Shown here piece after piece: positions 46,095-58,000 of a stretch of 64,000 nt of DNA. The position numbers and the translations under genes are program-made. The stretch comes from Sclerodactyla briareus. Taxonomy: Eukaryota; Echinodermata; Holothuroidea; Dendrochirotida; Sclerodactylidae. The stretch is from positions 124,001 through 188,000 of the forward strand of contig JAODTK010003865.1 in assembly GCA_026419785.1 (NCBI GenBank), written 5' to 3'. How positions within the stretch are numbered: position 1 is the stretch's first letter; each line of letters opens with the position of its first letter. The notes under the pieces are model-generated. The model was not told the origin of the DNA and made no database searches. It was given only the letters and a program-made list of their open reading frames with translations.

Positions 46095-46325
46095 CATAGA
46101 TTTATGGCGATAATAATTTATGAATGAGCCTCTTGAACTGCACAATGTTGGGTGGCAGTTCATTGAAGCAAAGCAATGCATTAAATATATTTTTTTCATT
46201 GAAATCTCTCATGTTATTCATTTTCGGTATCCCGGGTGTGGGGTAACACAAGGGAAAAGATGTGGCGGTAGCCGCCATATCACACCAGTCATTTTCAGCC
46301 GATTTCAGCCCATTATTTGGCAATA
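46095..46325 (-). other. Possible LINE C-terminal fragment
   Basis: A 73-codon minus frame ends FNELPPNIVQFKRLIHKLL. The 'N.LPP.I ... FK..I...L' pattern resembles the end of some LINE or transposase proteins. No other domain is next to it. Weak evidence. Confidence 0.25.
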
Positions 46326-46399
46326 GATAAACTAAGGGGCAAACCGGGCCTTTTGTTGGTGTGTGCCTGTGCTTTGTTGCTTTTTTTCTGATTGCGTTC

Positions 46400-47280
46400 C
46401 AAGCTCCACCGACACTGCAAAACGGTCAATGAGATCCAATCCATCGCAACACCACTGTGCGGAAGCACGCGTAATTGATATCTTGGGGTACGGGTGTACA
46501 TGTTACCTTCAGTCACAGTGACAATGAACACAAATGTCGCAGCAAAATCTGTGCCCAAAGCTTTGAGAAATATTGTTACTGTGTCGCCTTATGGTTATAG
46601 TATGTCTGGTACATTACAATATATTTTCAGCCTGGTAGATAACACTCGCTCACTATTTCATTGCTCGCCAGCCGGTTATATAGTCACAACTATTGTTGCT
46701 GGGTACACTATTGTGGTGTGCTGGGTGGGGCCTAATCATCCGGCTGGTTGCCGAGCAATATGGGCGGATATTATGGAGGCCGGCTGCTATAATAAAAGAA
46801 GTGACACAAACTACCACAAAGAGGAACAGACACCCCGCACATCTTTACATATTTACTGTTATGCCTAATCTTTCACACAACCAACCACGGCGCGCTAGGG
46901 GACAACACTGACACTTGCAAACGCAGTCAATGAATACAACCCCACTGTGCATGAAGCGCCCATATCTTGGGGTACGGGTGTCCTTTCAGCCAGTGACATA
47001 TGAACACAAATGATCGGCAGCGAAATCTGTGCGCAAAGCATTTAAAAATATTGGGTTAATGTGTCCGATGTTTGGGTTTACTATAGAATGTTGTACATAA
47101 CACCAAATGGCATGCCGTATATATCTGCAGGCCTGGTCGATACACTTCGCTCACTATTCGTCCGCAGCACGGCTATACGCATTGTGCTGGGTACACCATT
47201 GTGCTGTGTGGGGCCTATTCATCCGTCTGCGATCACCATCTTTACGTTTTTAACTGGTTATGCCTAATCTTTCACACAAC
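46400..47280. repeat. Tandem duplication, units of about 480 and 365 bp
   Basis: Units at about 46410-46885 and 46920-47280 share ordered blocks: ACTGTGC, ATATCTTGGGGTACGGGTGT, GAACACAAATG, AAATCTGTGC, CAAAGC, CGCTCACTATT, GCTGGGTACAC.ATTGTG, GGGGCCTA.TCATCCG and TTATGCCTAATCTTTCACAC. The second unit is shorter by an internal deletion. No protein is recognised. Confidence 0.8.
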
Positions 47281-48240
47281 ATGTGAAAAACACCGTGGTG
47301 TGTGAAGATTTCTATTTCTTGTTTTGTCGCTTCCAGTCTTTGGCTTATAACTGTATATGAACACACATTGGCACCACTGTCTTGTTTTGTCGATGTCATC
47401 AGAATGCGCTCATGTCCAATTGTGTTTTTAGCTAATGGTGTGTTTGTCAAAGGTTTGACCTGCAGTACTGACTGTTCTAGTTTGAAACTGATGTCACCAG
47501 AGTGGCAACCTCATGAGACTACACTGTGCTCGCCTGTCTGCAAAGGTGATGAATAATGCAATATTCCAAAGAATTTCAGTTAGTTCATTCTTTGCTGGTG
47601 ACGACTCCCATTTCTTGATCTACGATCTGAATTCATTGGTTACTCAAAGCAAGTCAAGCCCCACAAGTGATGCTAGGAATGGGATAATATTGAAAATGAA
47701 ATATGACCAACAACCTCCGCAGGTGTTAGTGTGTACTAGATGATACAGATATCCAGCAGCCCCCTCCCCCGTTTTGTCCACAGTAGGCCTACTTATTACC
47801 TCTATCGTTCCACCGAAATTGTGCCGAAATCATTGTTTGGATGTGGAATAAGCTTCGGTTCGCCTCTCTGTTCGCATTGTTTTGATATATATCAGGCGGA
47901 GACAAGTGATATTTTTGTTATTTATGTATCCTGAATCCGGGAAACACGTTTGAAAAAAAAGTAGCTATCCTAACACAACTGTTGCATAGGCGAAATGAAG
48001 GCCTCTACCGGCAATTTTGTTGGCGTTTTGTGATCGGAATTTCAATGTGTTTAGGATCTCCCAACATGAAATCTGAGATTTGGGGTGCACATTTCTGGCA
48101 ACAATCGCGGCCGACACAGAGAGACATGCATATTTGTTTTAGCCGAATGAAGTAATCCGTAGTTTGTAAGTCTCAAATTTATAGACCCAACTTCAGAGGA
48201 CATGACGGCAAAGGAATTTGGGCAGGCCCGCACGATTTCG
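47281..48240. other. Unassigned stretch
   Basis: An 84-codon plus frame (47302-47556) and others lack motifs. No repeat or RNA is recognised. Confidence 0.35.
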
Positions 48241-48244
48241 GGGG

Positions 48245-48330
48245 CTATGTCCCTGGTCCCAGGGTCCATGTTCCCAGGATCCGATGTTCCCAGGATCCGA
48301 TGTTCCGGGTCCGATGTTCCCTGTGTTTAA
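48245..48330. repeat. 17-bp minisatellite, left block
   Basis: About four copies of GTCCGATGTTCCCAGGG variants (some read GATCCGATGTTCCCAG). The same unit forms a longer block at 49563-49670, on the other side of R2 copy 2. Confidence 0.85.
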
Positions 48331-48332
48331 GG

Positions 48333-49527
48333 CTCAAACCAGCTACGCTGTGTTGAGCTAATCGATCTGCATGTCTATCTATCTACTATCTATAGATGTA
48401 TCTATCTCTCCAGTGTATCAACAATTGCCTTTTTGGCTCCCAGTTCATTCTGTGATGGATGGTCGACGCGAACTGGAACAATGTTCATTGAAACCATGAG
48501 ACAGTTTGAACCTTGTTGAAGGTCAGGTGCAGAGGTCATAAATGGGGGGGCAATATAGGCGATTGTGTTTACAATTCAACAATGTATTTCCTCCACAAAT
48601 TTTTGGTCACAGTGCTTGTATTCCTTCATCAAATGATGGTCTAACAACCGTACCTTCTGGGTGTTCAGGAATTTTGGTCCAAGTCCCTTGGGCCCTAGGG
48701 CCCATTTTTATGAAATTTCACACAATGATAAGTACTTTAATGCATCTCCTCCCACAAGGCTTCAATTGATTTTCTTCCAAGTTACAAGTGATGGTCCCTG
48801 GGTAGGGGCCATTTGGGGGGTTCAGGGCCAACTTTGGGCCCTAGGGTCTTAAATAATTCTGCCAAACTTTGTATCCTATCGACAAATCTGTTGCAGAGTG
48901 CTGATGCTCGACATAATGACGGTCTAATAGCCATTTCGCCCAGGGTCACAGGGGTTTAGGATCCGAGGTCCCAGTTGGCCCTGGGGCCCATCATGTGGAA
49001 TTATGCGAATGTTTCTCCTCTTACAAATTTTGGTGCACATTGCTAACTTCAGTTATAAAATGATACTCCAACACTGTAATAACCTTCAGTGTGTTCAGAA
49101 TTTTATGTCTTTTGGGCCCCCCCTAGGGTCCATCTTATGAAATGTCACACAATGGTACTTGAAATGCATATTTTCCCCACCCACAAGCTTGATTGGATTT
49201 TCTTCAAAGTTCTTATGGCCGTCTTCTGATGTTCGGTCAGAATAATGGTCTATTAGCTGACACTTCAGGGTCCCAGTATTTCAGGACCCAAAGGCCCGTA
49301 TGGGGCCCTGGGTTCCTCATGTTGGAATGTTTTATAATCGCTGCTGGCAATCTTTTTGGGGCCCTAAGGAATGGCAAAAAAAATTGTCACACGGGGGGCA
49401 CAAATAGCCAATTGTTTGAAACGGGCCACCTTGGCCTCATGATCTTGACATTTATTACCTAATTGTTACATTTGTCGGGGTAATTTGTGTGCGGTTTGAA
49501 GCTACAGCCACCATGGTGCTCTAGTTT
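48333..49527. repeat. Dispersed repeat R2, copy 2
   Basis: Starts GGCTCAAACCAGCTACGC, followed by a CTAT-rich run (about 48372-48410), CAACAATTGCCTTTTTGGC, and two related internal units near 48660 and 49090. Each internal unit has GTGTTCAG, TTTTGG.CC, CTAGGG.CCAT, TATGAAAT.TCACACAATG, TGCAT and CCCACAAG. It ends near GTGCGGTTTGAAGCTACAGC and CTCTAGTTT. Order matches copy 1 at 3358-4699. No coding potential. Confidence 0.75.
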
Positions 49528-49559
49528 TTCGTTAATTTTTCAATGATCCATGATTTTAC

Positions 49560-49675
49560 AAGGCTCGATGTTCCCAGAGTCTGATGTTCCCCGGGTTCGA
49601 TGTGCCAGGTCCGATGTTCCCAGGGTCCGATGTTCCCAGGGTCCGATGTTCCCAGGGTCCGATGTTCCCCGTTTC
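49560..49675. repeat. 17-bp minisatellite, right block
   Basis: About six to seven copies of GTCCGATGTTCCCAGGG, the last ones near-perfect. R1 begins right after, at about 49676. Confidence 0.9.
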
Positions 49676-51190
49676 AATTCATGACGAAGTCAGAGGAATC
49701 TAGCGTCTTACAGTGTGTGTGTGTATGTATGTATGATGTATGTGTGTATGTGCCGGCTGGCTTGTGACACGATAACTCAACCCCACTGGATAGGATGAAG
49801 CTCATACTTGGTATGTGTGAATTCGGTGTGTAGCTTTCTTATGGGAGCCACGGAACCCTATTGTTTTTGGTATAGGTCAGGGTGAATTTGGTCAAAGATA
49901 GAAATTTGTGAAAAGTCGATATTTTGGCCAATTTTAGCAAGCTTGTAAACATGATGAGGGGTACACATGAACCCTATTGTTTCGGGGTCAGGTCGGAGGT
50001 AATCTGAGGTCATGATAAGTCCAGAATGGTTGGTATCATCAGGTTGATATTTGGTTGTGTAGCTTCTTGATGGGAGTACAGGAACCCTATTGTTTTTGGT
50101 ATAGGTCGGAGTGAATTTTGGTCAAAGATAGAAATTTGTGAAAAGTCGATATTTTGGCCAATTTTGGCTTGTAAACACGATAACTCAAACCCGCCTGGAT
50201 AGATGAAGCTAATACTTGGTATAGTTTTCCCCACGATGAGTACATGAGCCTTATCGTTTTGGGGTCAGGTCAGAGGTCATCTGAGGTCGCCATGGGTCAA
50301 AGTCTGAAAATCTCGAAACTCGTGTAGTTTTTGTAAGTTCCCTTATCAAGGTATAGGAACCCTATTGGTTGGTTGGGATAAATGGGAAATTTGTCAGTTG
50401 GTCTGTTGCCCATAATGAGCTGGTGTCAATCTCTATTTGTCTCGTGTCTAGCTATAGGGGTAGGAAGAGTCACGGAATCACAAGCCGTTTGCTTTCTGTT
50501 GTATAGGTCGGAGTGAATTTTGGTCAAAGATAGGAACTTTGTGAAAATCGATATTTTGGCCAATTTTGGCTCGTAAAACATGAAAACACGACTCACCATG
50601 GGGGAATGAAGCTCATACTGGTAGTGTTCCCATGATGAGTAAAGGACCCTATTGTTTTTGGGTCAGGTCAGAGGTCATCTGAGGTCACCAGAGGTCAAAG
50701 TCTGAAAACCTTGTAAACCCGATAATTCTGATGGTCTGATCAGATTGAAAGTTAGTCTGTTGCTTTCTTGAGGGGAGCAAAGGAACACTATTGTTTTTGG
50801 TATAGGTCGGGTGAATTTTGGTCAAAGATCCGAAAAGTTGTGAAAAGTCGATTCTTTGGCCAATTGTTGGCTTGTAAACATGATAACTCAACCCTGCCTG
50901 GATGATGAAAGTTCTACTTGGTACTGTGGTGTTCCCCACGATGAGTACATAACCCCATTGTTTTGGGGTCAGGTCAGAGGTCAATCTGATGTCGCCATAG
51001 TCAAAGTCTGAAAATTAACTCGAATTGTTTAATCTTTCAGTGTGTAGAACCCTATTGGTTTGGTTGGGAATAAATGGGAAATTTGTCAGTTTTGGTCGTT
51101 GCCCATAATTAGCTGGTGCAATCTTCTATTTGTCTCGTGTCTAGCTATAATTTGTCAGGAAGATCAGGACACTAAGCCTTTTCAGCTTTC
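49676..51190. repeat. R1, copy 3 (two tandem monomers)
   Basis: Starts with GACGAAGTCAGAGGAATCT (49684), a GT/GTAT microsatellite (about 49715-49750), then the alternating R1 blocks. Two complete ends occur, each with GCTGGTG..CAATCT, TTTGTCTCGTGTCTAGCTAT, at about 50412-50460 and 51110-51150, so two monomers lie head to tail. AGGTCA direct repeats are well preserved at 50665-50697. Many short minus frames are artefacts. Confidence 0.85.
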
Positions 51191-53700
51191 GGTTTTATTT
51201 TTTGTTTTTTTTTTTGGCGCGATGAACAAGGCCATCCAAATGACGGCTGGACGACTCGCTGACTGAAGCCTGTATATACTACGGTCTGGAGATTAGTATG
51301 GTCCTAACTTTAGATTCTGTAACTGGTGTGAGTGGGAGGTGGCCAGGGTAGAATTAAGGGGGACTATTTGCATTGTTTGTCATCAGTTGAATCATGCTCT
51401 TACACACAGGATTTTTTGGCTCTGTTGCATTGCAATTTACAAATACCTGGCCGTTGGTATGAATATGAGCTTTGTCATGAATACTCCAGAGAACAGTACA
51501 TGTACTGCTTTGGGAAGGTTGCTGTTGCAACTAACTGCTATTGCTATTTTTAACCTGATACTGTGGAAGGATTGGCACAAGACGGCTAGATGAGCTCCAT
51601 TTATAGGATGCTATGGAACAGAGTTGTGCCATTACTGCCATCGCATCTAATTTTATTTTTTCTTTTTTTTTCCATAATTTCTACATTCAGCTGCTTTGTC
51701 TAACAGTGAATGTCCAGAATTGGCCAATCCCCATGGCTGAGGTAGTGTCACCCACTAAAGCATAATTGTGTGACTGCATGCACTGGGTATATCAACATAT
51801 ATTGTTTGCTTTGGATCATAAAGATGGATAATTTTTTTCCAAGATGGTTTCTCACTGAGTACCACTGATATGGTTTTGCTGCATAGTGGGTGTAGGATAG
51901 TTTAATGGGCCACATATTAAAGGACAAATCTGTCGCACCCAAAAATAGTATCGTTATTCACTGTCAGCTGAAGTGGAATGGAGGCCAATGGGAGCCCTGT
52001 AAGTTCTCGCCTTAGCGGGCGGGGTGAAAACATAGACTAGTCTACTGTCCATGAGTAACAAGTCGATTGAAGTGAAGTGGGATTTTTATGCTGGAACCCT
52101 GCATGTGTGTTGTAGGATGTGTATTCTTCCTCAGAAAACCGTTGCTGAATATTATATTTCTAACAACCATGGTTCTGCGACAAAACCTGCCTTTTTTAAC
52201 ACGATGTATCATAGGGCATTTTCAAATTTCTCATTGCAAAGGATTATGTGATGGTCCACAGATAATAATATCAAGAATGAAAAGTTTTCCAAACTCTTGA
52301 TGGGAGTATTATTTTCTTCTTATTCCTTTCCACTTTCATTATTTCCCCCAATTCCCATGAAAATTGACCTATGTAATCATTGAATTTGGGAAATTGCTCA
52401 ACCTCAAACCCTGATAATGAAGCAAGGCGAAAGGATAAGGAGAGAGAAACACGGGTTGTACTAGAAGATGGGGATACCAAAACGAGGACAAACCTCAGCG
52501 TCCATCCGTCCGTCCAGGAGCTAACCTGTAACTTAACTGGTTTCTTCATGATTTGAAACAGAACCAATTTAAATTGCAGACTGTGGAGATACTGTGATCA
52601 TGGGAACAGGACGAGATATGAGTCTCAATAATCAGCTGGCGTAGCCAGAGGGGGGGCGGGGGCAGGGGCAGACGGCCGCCCAAGGTCAAAGGTCATCTTA
52701 GGTCACCAGACTCAAAGTAAGTCGTGAATCCCAAGTCCTGTTGCCATAATAAACCTAGTACATTATATCTTTGTTCTTGTGTATTACGTCATAAAAACTC
52801 AGTCAAGGAATGGCTCAGGTTACCTCAATCAGAATCAGGACCAGGCGTGTTTCTACCAGCAGGTGGCTGGTGAATTGAAAGCGGGCAGTTCAATGTTGCC
52901 AAGTGCTTCCCAGGAATGTGCTCCCATGAGAGAGTTGGTTGATTGTTGATGGTTGATTTTGTTTTGTTCAGCTAGTATTATTGTGGTACACTTTGCTACC
53001 TTTATGGCACAGATTTGAACATGGCATGTGAGCTACATGTAACTGTGCCATTGACACTTTTTGCATATGCTAAAATCAATCCATATGCTATTCTGTGCAT
53101 GTGTCCATCACATGAGGTCGAGCAATTGTGTAAATGTTTGCCACCTAATTTGCACAAGCTGTGAATATGACATGGGGCTTACTGCGGCCATTGATAACTT
53201 TTCCGCACATTAGAATGCACGGGCCCAGCTGCAAACCATCAGAGAGGCATGTACTGTGGCACTGGGACTAGTTCTTTCAAATATGTCCAAAGTTAGAAAA
53301 AGTGCATGATATTGCAATTTTGACTCCTGTGACCTGAAATTTCAAAATTTCCACACTTTCCCCAAATTGACCCCTGACTCACACGAAATAAATACAGCAC
53401 TTTTGAAAACCACCAAGTTTCAACCCTCATCTGTATAGCCAGGTATTTTGGCAAATCAGCTGATTACAAGGGAAAGTGGAATATCAGTTTTCACTTTTCT
53501 AAAAAAAACTGACCGACACTATAAGGAGGAAAGTATGTGTTTCAATAGTTATTGTTGGAAAGGAAAAAGAAGTGGAACACTGTTGAAATAAGGTAAGGTG
53601 CTTTTACTGCTTTATATAATTAGGTGTGCAGAGTTCCCTTCACACTGCTATCTTTTGTTTATAATAAAAAGCCCTCAACGCTCCCTCTTTTGGCTTGGTG
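51191..53700. other. Mostly unassigned; possible exon near 51411-51518
   Basis: One segment resembles an exon: an acceptor-like TTACACACAG, then an open frame DFLALLHCNLQIPGRWYEYE continuing to CFGK (51411-51518), then a weak GT donor. A 66-codon plus frame at 52051-52251 is also open. Near 52620-52740 there is a short G-rich repeat and an R1 fragment with AGGTCAAAGGTCA. No family is recognised. Confidence 0.3.
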
Positions 53701-53721
53701 TTTATTATTATCCCTTTATAG

Positions 53722-53818
53722 TGATGCCTGGGTACAGTTAAGGGGGATGGAATTAGAAGATGGAAGAGATGACTGTCATGGTGAATGGCCTCTCTCTGAG
53801 AGCCACAGACTCAGAAGT
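53722..53818 (+). CDS. Candidate internal exon (97 bp), unknown gene
   Basis: A pyrimidine-rich acceptor (TTATCCCTTTATAG) precedes it, and AAGT followed by GTGAGTAC gives a good donor. The frame is open throughout and reads DAWVQLRGMELEDGRDDCHG then EWPLSESHRLRS, an acidic peptide. The exon carries one leading base of a split codon and ends in phase 0. It may belong with the downstream candidate exons at 54196 and 59115. I do not recognise the protein. Confidence 0.4.
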
Positions 53819-54195
53819 GTGAGTACCTGCAGGAAGTTCACTTTTCAGACAATGTCATTATCATTATTAGAATATTTTTTCTCTCAAAATTAGGCAAAAA
53901 ACTATCAATATTGGGAAAATTAGGGAAGGAATAAGCACATTGTAGGGGCAATTTCCCTCTCGTCGATTGAATACTATGGTGAAGATACCACAAGTCTAAA
54001 TGAAGTGAAAAATCTCTCCTTCAATGGGTTATCCATTATTGACTGTAGATATAATATCTTTGAATTGTTTAAACCTTAACAACCTAAACAAGCCCCTAAT
54101 AATCATCGTGTTTGTATTGTTGTGATTCATTAAAACGTGTCATGTTATAAACATTGAATTCTTCAACAGATACAGCTGTTACAGTCAGCACACAG

Positions 54196-54261
54196 TTGAG
54201 AAGAAGCCAGAAGCTGAGCTGACACGCCCACGATGAAGAACCTACCAGTCCTGAATGAAGG
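54196..54261 (+). pseudogene. Exon-like segment related to the terminal exon at 59115
   Basis: After an acceptor-like GTCAGCACACAG it starts TTGAGAAGAAGCC and reads EKKPEAELT before a stop, with GGTAAC as a possible donor. It aligns with the start of the segment at 59115 (KGEPEAQLT) over about 65 bp, sharing CCAGAAGCT.AGCTGACA and TACCAGT..TGAATG. So one is a duplicate of the other, on the far side of the minisatellite. The stop at TGA may be real or an indel artefact. Confidence 0.4.
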
Positions 54262-54397
54262 GTAACACATCTGCTTTTCAAAGTACATATACTATTCCCA
54301 TTTATCCCAAAAATGTTTCGGAAACTGAACCGCCGTAACCACCCTTTGCATGGTCTTATTGTTTTTTTGGTCTCATCTCATCTCTGAGAGTCCTTTG

Positions 54398-54960
54398 CAG
54401 TGGCGCCGCCAGGAGGGCCAGGCGGGCACATATGTTCCCCCTCAAAAAAACTTGTGCCCCCCCTTTGGATTTTCAACGCATGTTTTCTCCAGGTAAATGC
54501 TAATGACGTATATTCATGTTGGGAACAGCAGAGATAAGATAGCTAAATGCGCAGATTTTCTGGTGAAGTCCTGTTCTTTCAGAGGTGTCGAAAAAATGCG
54601 CGCTTCGTGCACACTGGTGAACAGTAGTGTTGAGCCCAAATTATTGAATATATTGGCCAAAAAGTCTAGGCAGCGATAAGACTGAGGGTTGACAAAAAAT
54701 GATAAAAGTTCAACAATTACAGAATTTGTTAGTCACAAAATGCCCGATTTGAGCTTGGTACATGCATGCCTAAAACGCTTGGGGAAAGGTCATTTTCTGG
54801 CCATTCTGGGGGGCTTGCCTTGGCCAACCAAACTTTTCTATACGCTCCCGACGATAACCTATACGGTGGCACTCCGCTTATGGATTCTTGTGCCCCCCCA
54901 CAAAATGTCTGTGCCCCCCCTCTGTGCCCCCAAACTTTAGAAGTCTGGGACAAGTGCATT
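54398..54960. repeat. GTGGCGCCGCCAGG-type repeat with C tracts, copy 3
   Basis: Begins CAGTGGCGCCGCCAGGAGG and carries several TTGTGCCCCCCC-type runs (about 54451, 54890 and 54911), ending near CCCCCAAACTTTAG. Same end motif and homopolymer layout as the copies at 26005 and 29345, but longer. Probably non-autonomous. Confidence 0.55.
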
Positions 54961-55008
54961 GTGCATCAGGGGAATAACAGAAACTCTGGTTGCTTGGGTT
55001 GAAGGACT

Positions 55009-58000
55009 ACTGATCAGAGGTAATATCTGTGAAGAACAGGAAGGAGTGTCCCTGTAGAATTGCGTGGTTTGATAGGTCACTAATGATCAGAGGTAATTAT
55101 CTGTGAAAAACAGGATTCCCTGTAATGGGTGGGTTTGACAGGTCCAATAATGGTCCGACGGTAGGTAATATCTGTGAAGAACAGGATCCCGTAATGTGTG
55201 GGTTTGACGTCAATAAGGTCAGAGGTAATATATTTGAGACACAGGTAGAAGTGTACCTGTAGAATGTGGTTTGACACGGTCAAAATGTCAGAGGTATGGT
55301 AATATCTGTGAAAAAAAGGAAAGGCTGTTCCATGTAGAATGTGGTTTGACAGGTCACTAACGATCGAGGGGTAATATCTGTCAAGAACAGGATTAACCTG
55401 TAAAGTGTGAGCTCGAAAGGTCACTAATGAACGAGATGGTAATGGTAAATCTGTGAAGAACAGGATACCCTGTAAAGTGTGGGTTTTGACCGGTCACTGA
55501 TGATCAGAGGTAATTCTGTCAAGAACAGGATATACCCTGTAAGAGTGGTTTGACAGGTCACTAATGATCAGAGGGTAAAGTGTACCCTGTAAAATGTGGG
55601 TTTGACAGGTCATAATGATCAGAGGTAATTCTGTGAAAAACAGGAAGAGTGTTCCCTTAAAGTGTGGGTTTGACAGGGCACTAATGATCAGGAGGTCAGT
55701 ATCTGTGAAGAACAGGTACCCTTGTAAAAGGTGTTGGGTTTGTCAGGTCACTAATGGATCAGAGGTATATCTGTGAAGAACAGGTACCTGTAAAGTGTGG
55801 TTTGAAAGGTCACTAATGATCAGAGGTTAATATTGTGAAGAACAGGTTACCATGTAAGGTGGGGGTTTGACGGTCAATAGGATCAGAGGTGGTAAGATCT
55901 GTGAAGAAAGAACCGGGTACCCTGCAAAGTGTGGGTTTGACAGGTCCCCACTAATGATCAGAGTATGGTAATATCTGTGAAGAACAGGTTACCCTGTAAA
56001 GTGTTGGTTGGACAGGTCACTAATGTTCAGAGGAATATCGGTGATGAACAGGTTACCCGTATAAAGTGTTGGTTTTCAGGGCACTAATGATCAGAGGTAG
56101 GTTAATATTGTGAAATGGAAGGTACCCTGTAAAGTGTGGGTTGGACAGATCACTAATGATCAGACGGTGGTAATATCTGTGAAGAACAGGGTTACACCAT
56201 GTAAAGTGGGGTTGGGACAGGTCACCATGATTCCAGAGGTATATTCTGTGAAGAACAGGTTACCCTGTAAAGTGGGGGGTTTGACAGGTACTATGATCAG
56301 AGGTAATATCTGTTGAAGAACAGGTTACTCTGTAAAGTGGGGTTTTGACAGGTCGCTATGATCAGAGGTAAGATTCTGTGAAGAGAAACAGGTACCCTGT
56401 AAAGGGTGGCGTGATGACAGGTCACCAATGATCAGACGGAAATCTGTTGAAGAACAGGTTACCCTGTAAAGTGTGGGTTGACAGGTCACTAAGATCAGAG
56501 GTAATATCTGTGAAGAACAGGTGACCTGTAAGAAGTGTTGGTTTGACAGGCACTAATGATCAGAAGGTACATATCTGTGAAGAACAGGATACCCTGTAAA
56601 GTGGGGTGTGACAGGTCACTAATGATCAGAGGTAATATCTGTGAAAAAACGGAAGAAGTTGTACCCTGTAAAGTGTGGTTGAAGGTCACTAATGATCAGA
56701 GTAATATATGTGAAGAACAGGACCCTGTAAAGTGTGGGTTTGATAGGTCACTAATGATCAGAGAGTTAAGATCTGGTGAAAAACAGGAAGAAGTGTTCCC
56801 TGTAGAATGGGGTTGACAAGGTCACTACTGATCAGAGGTAATATTGTGGAAAAGAAAAGGTTAATGTAAAGTGTGGGTTGACAGGTCACTAATGATAGAG
56901 GTAATATCTGTGAAGAACTGGTTACCATGTGTAAGTGGGGTTGACAGGTCACTAATGATAGAGGTAATATCTGTGAAGAACAGGTTACCCTGTAAAGTGT
57001 TGGTTTGAAAGGTCACTAATGATCAGCGGTAATATCTGTGAAGGACAGGTTACCCTTGGTAAAGTGTGGGTTTGACAGTCACTAATGATCAGAGGTAATA
57101 TCTGTGAAAGGAAGAACAGCGATTACCCTGTAAAGTGTGGGTTTGACAGGTCACCAATGATCAGAGGTGTAATATCTGTGAAGAAACAGGTTACCCTGTA
57201 AGTGTGGTTTGACAGGTCACTAATGATCAGAGGTAAGATCTGTGAAGAACAGGTTACCTGTAAAGTGTGGGTGTGACAGGTCACTAATGATCAGAAGGTT
57301 AATATCTTGAGAAAGAACAAGAACAGTTACCCTGTAAAGTGGGTTCGACAGGTCACTAATGACAGAGGTAATACGTGTGAAGAACAGGTTACCTGTAAAG
57401 TTGTGGGTGACAGGGCACTAATGATCAGAGGTAATTATCTGTGAAGAAAGGTACCCGGAAAGTGTGGGTTTGACAGGTCACTAATGATCAGAGGTAATAT
57501 CTGTGAAGAAAACAGGTACCATGTAAAGTGTTGGTGTGACAGGTCACTAATGATCAGATGGTAATATCTGTGAAGGACAGGTTACCCTGTAAAGTGTGGG
57601 TTTGACAGATCACATAATGATCAGACCCAGGTAATATCTCGGAAGGCACAGGATACCCTGTAAGGTGGGTTTGACAGGTCGCTAATGATCAGAGGTAGTA
57701 TCTTGAGAACAGGTACCCTGTAAAGGTGGGTTTTTGAAAGGGCACCAATGATCAGACGGTAATATCTGTGAAGAACAGGAAGAAGTGTACCCTGTAGATA
57801 GAAGTTGGTTTGACAGTTGACCGGTCACTAATGATCAGAGGTAAGATTTGGAAGAACAGGAAGAGTGTACCCTGTGTTAGAATGTTGGTTTGACAGGTCA
57901 CAAATGTCAGAGGTAATATATGTGAAGGACCAGGATGCCCTGTAGAATGTTGGTTGGACAGGTCACTAATGATCAGAAGTAATATCTGGTGAAGAACAGG

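Noticed and set aside
51332..51593. Two overlapping plus frames of 73 and 84 codons as a gene
   Set aside because: Only the part between a possible acceptor and donor looks exon-like. The rest reads into likely intron.
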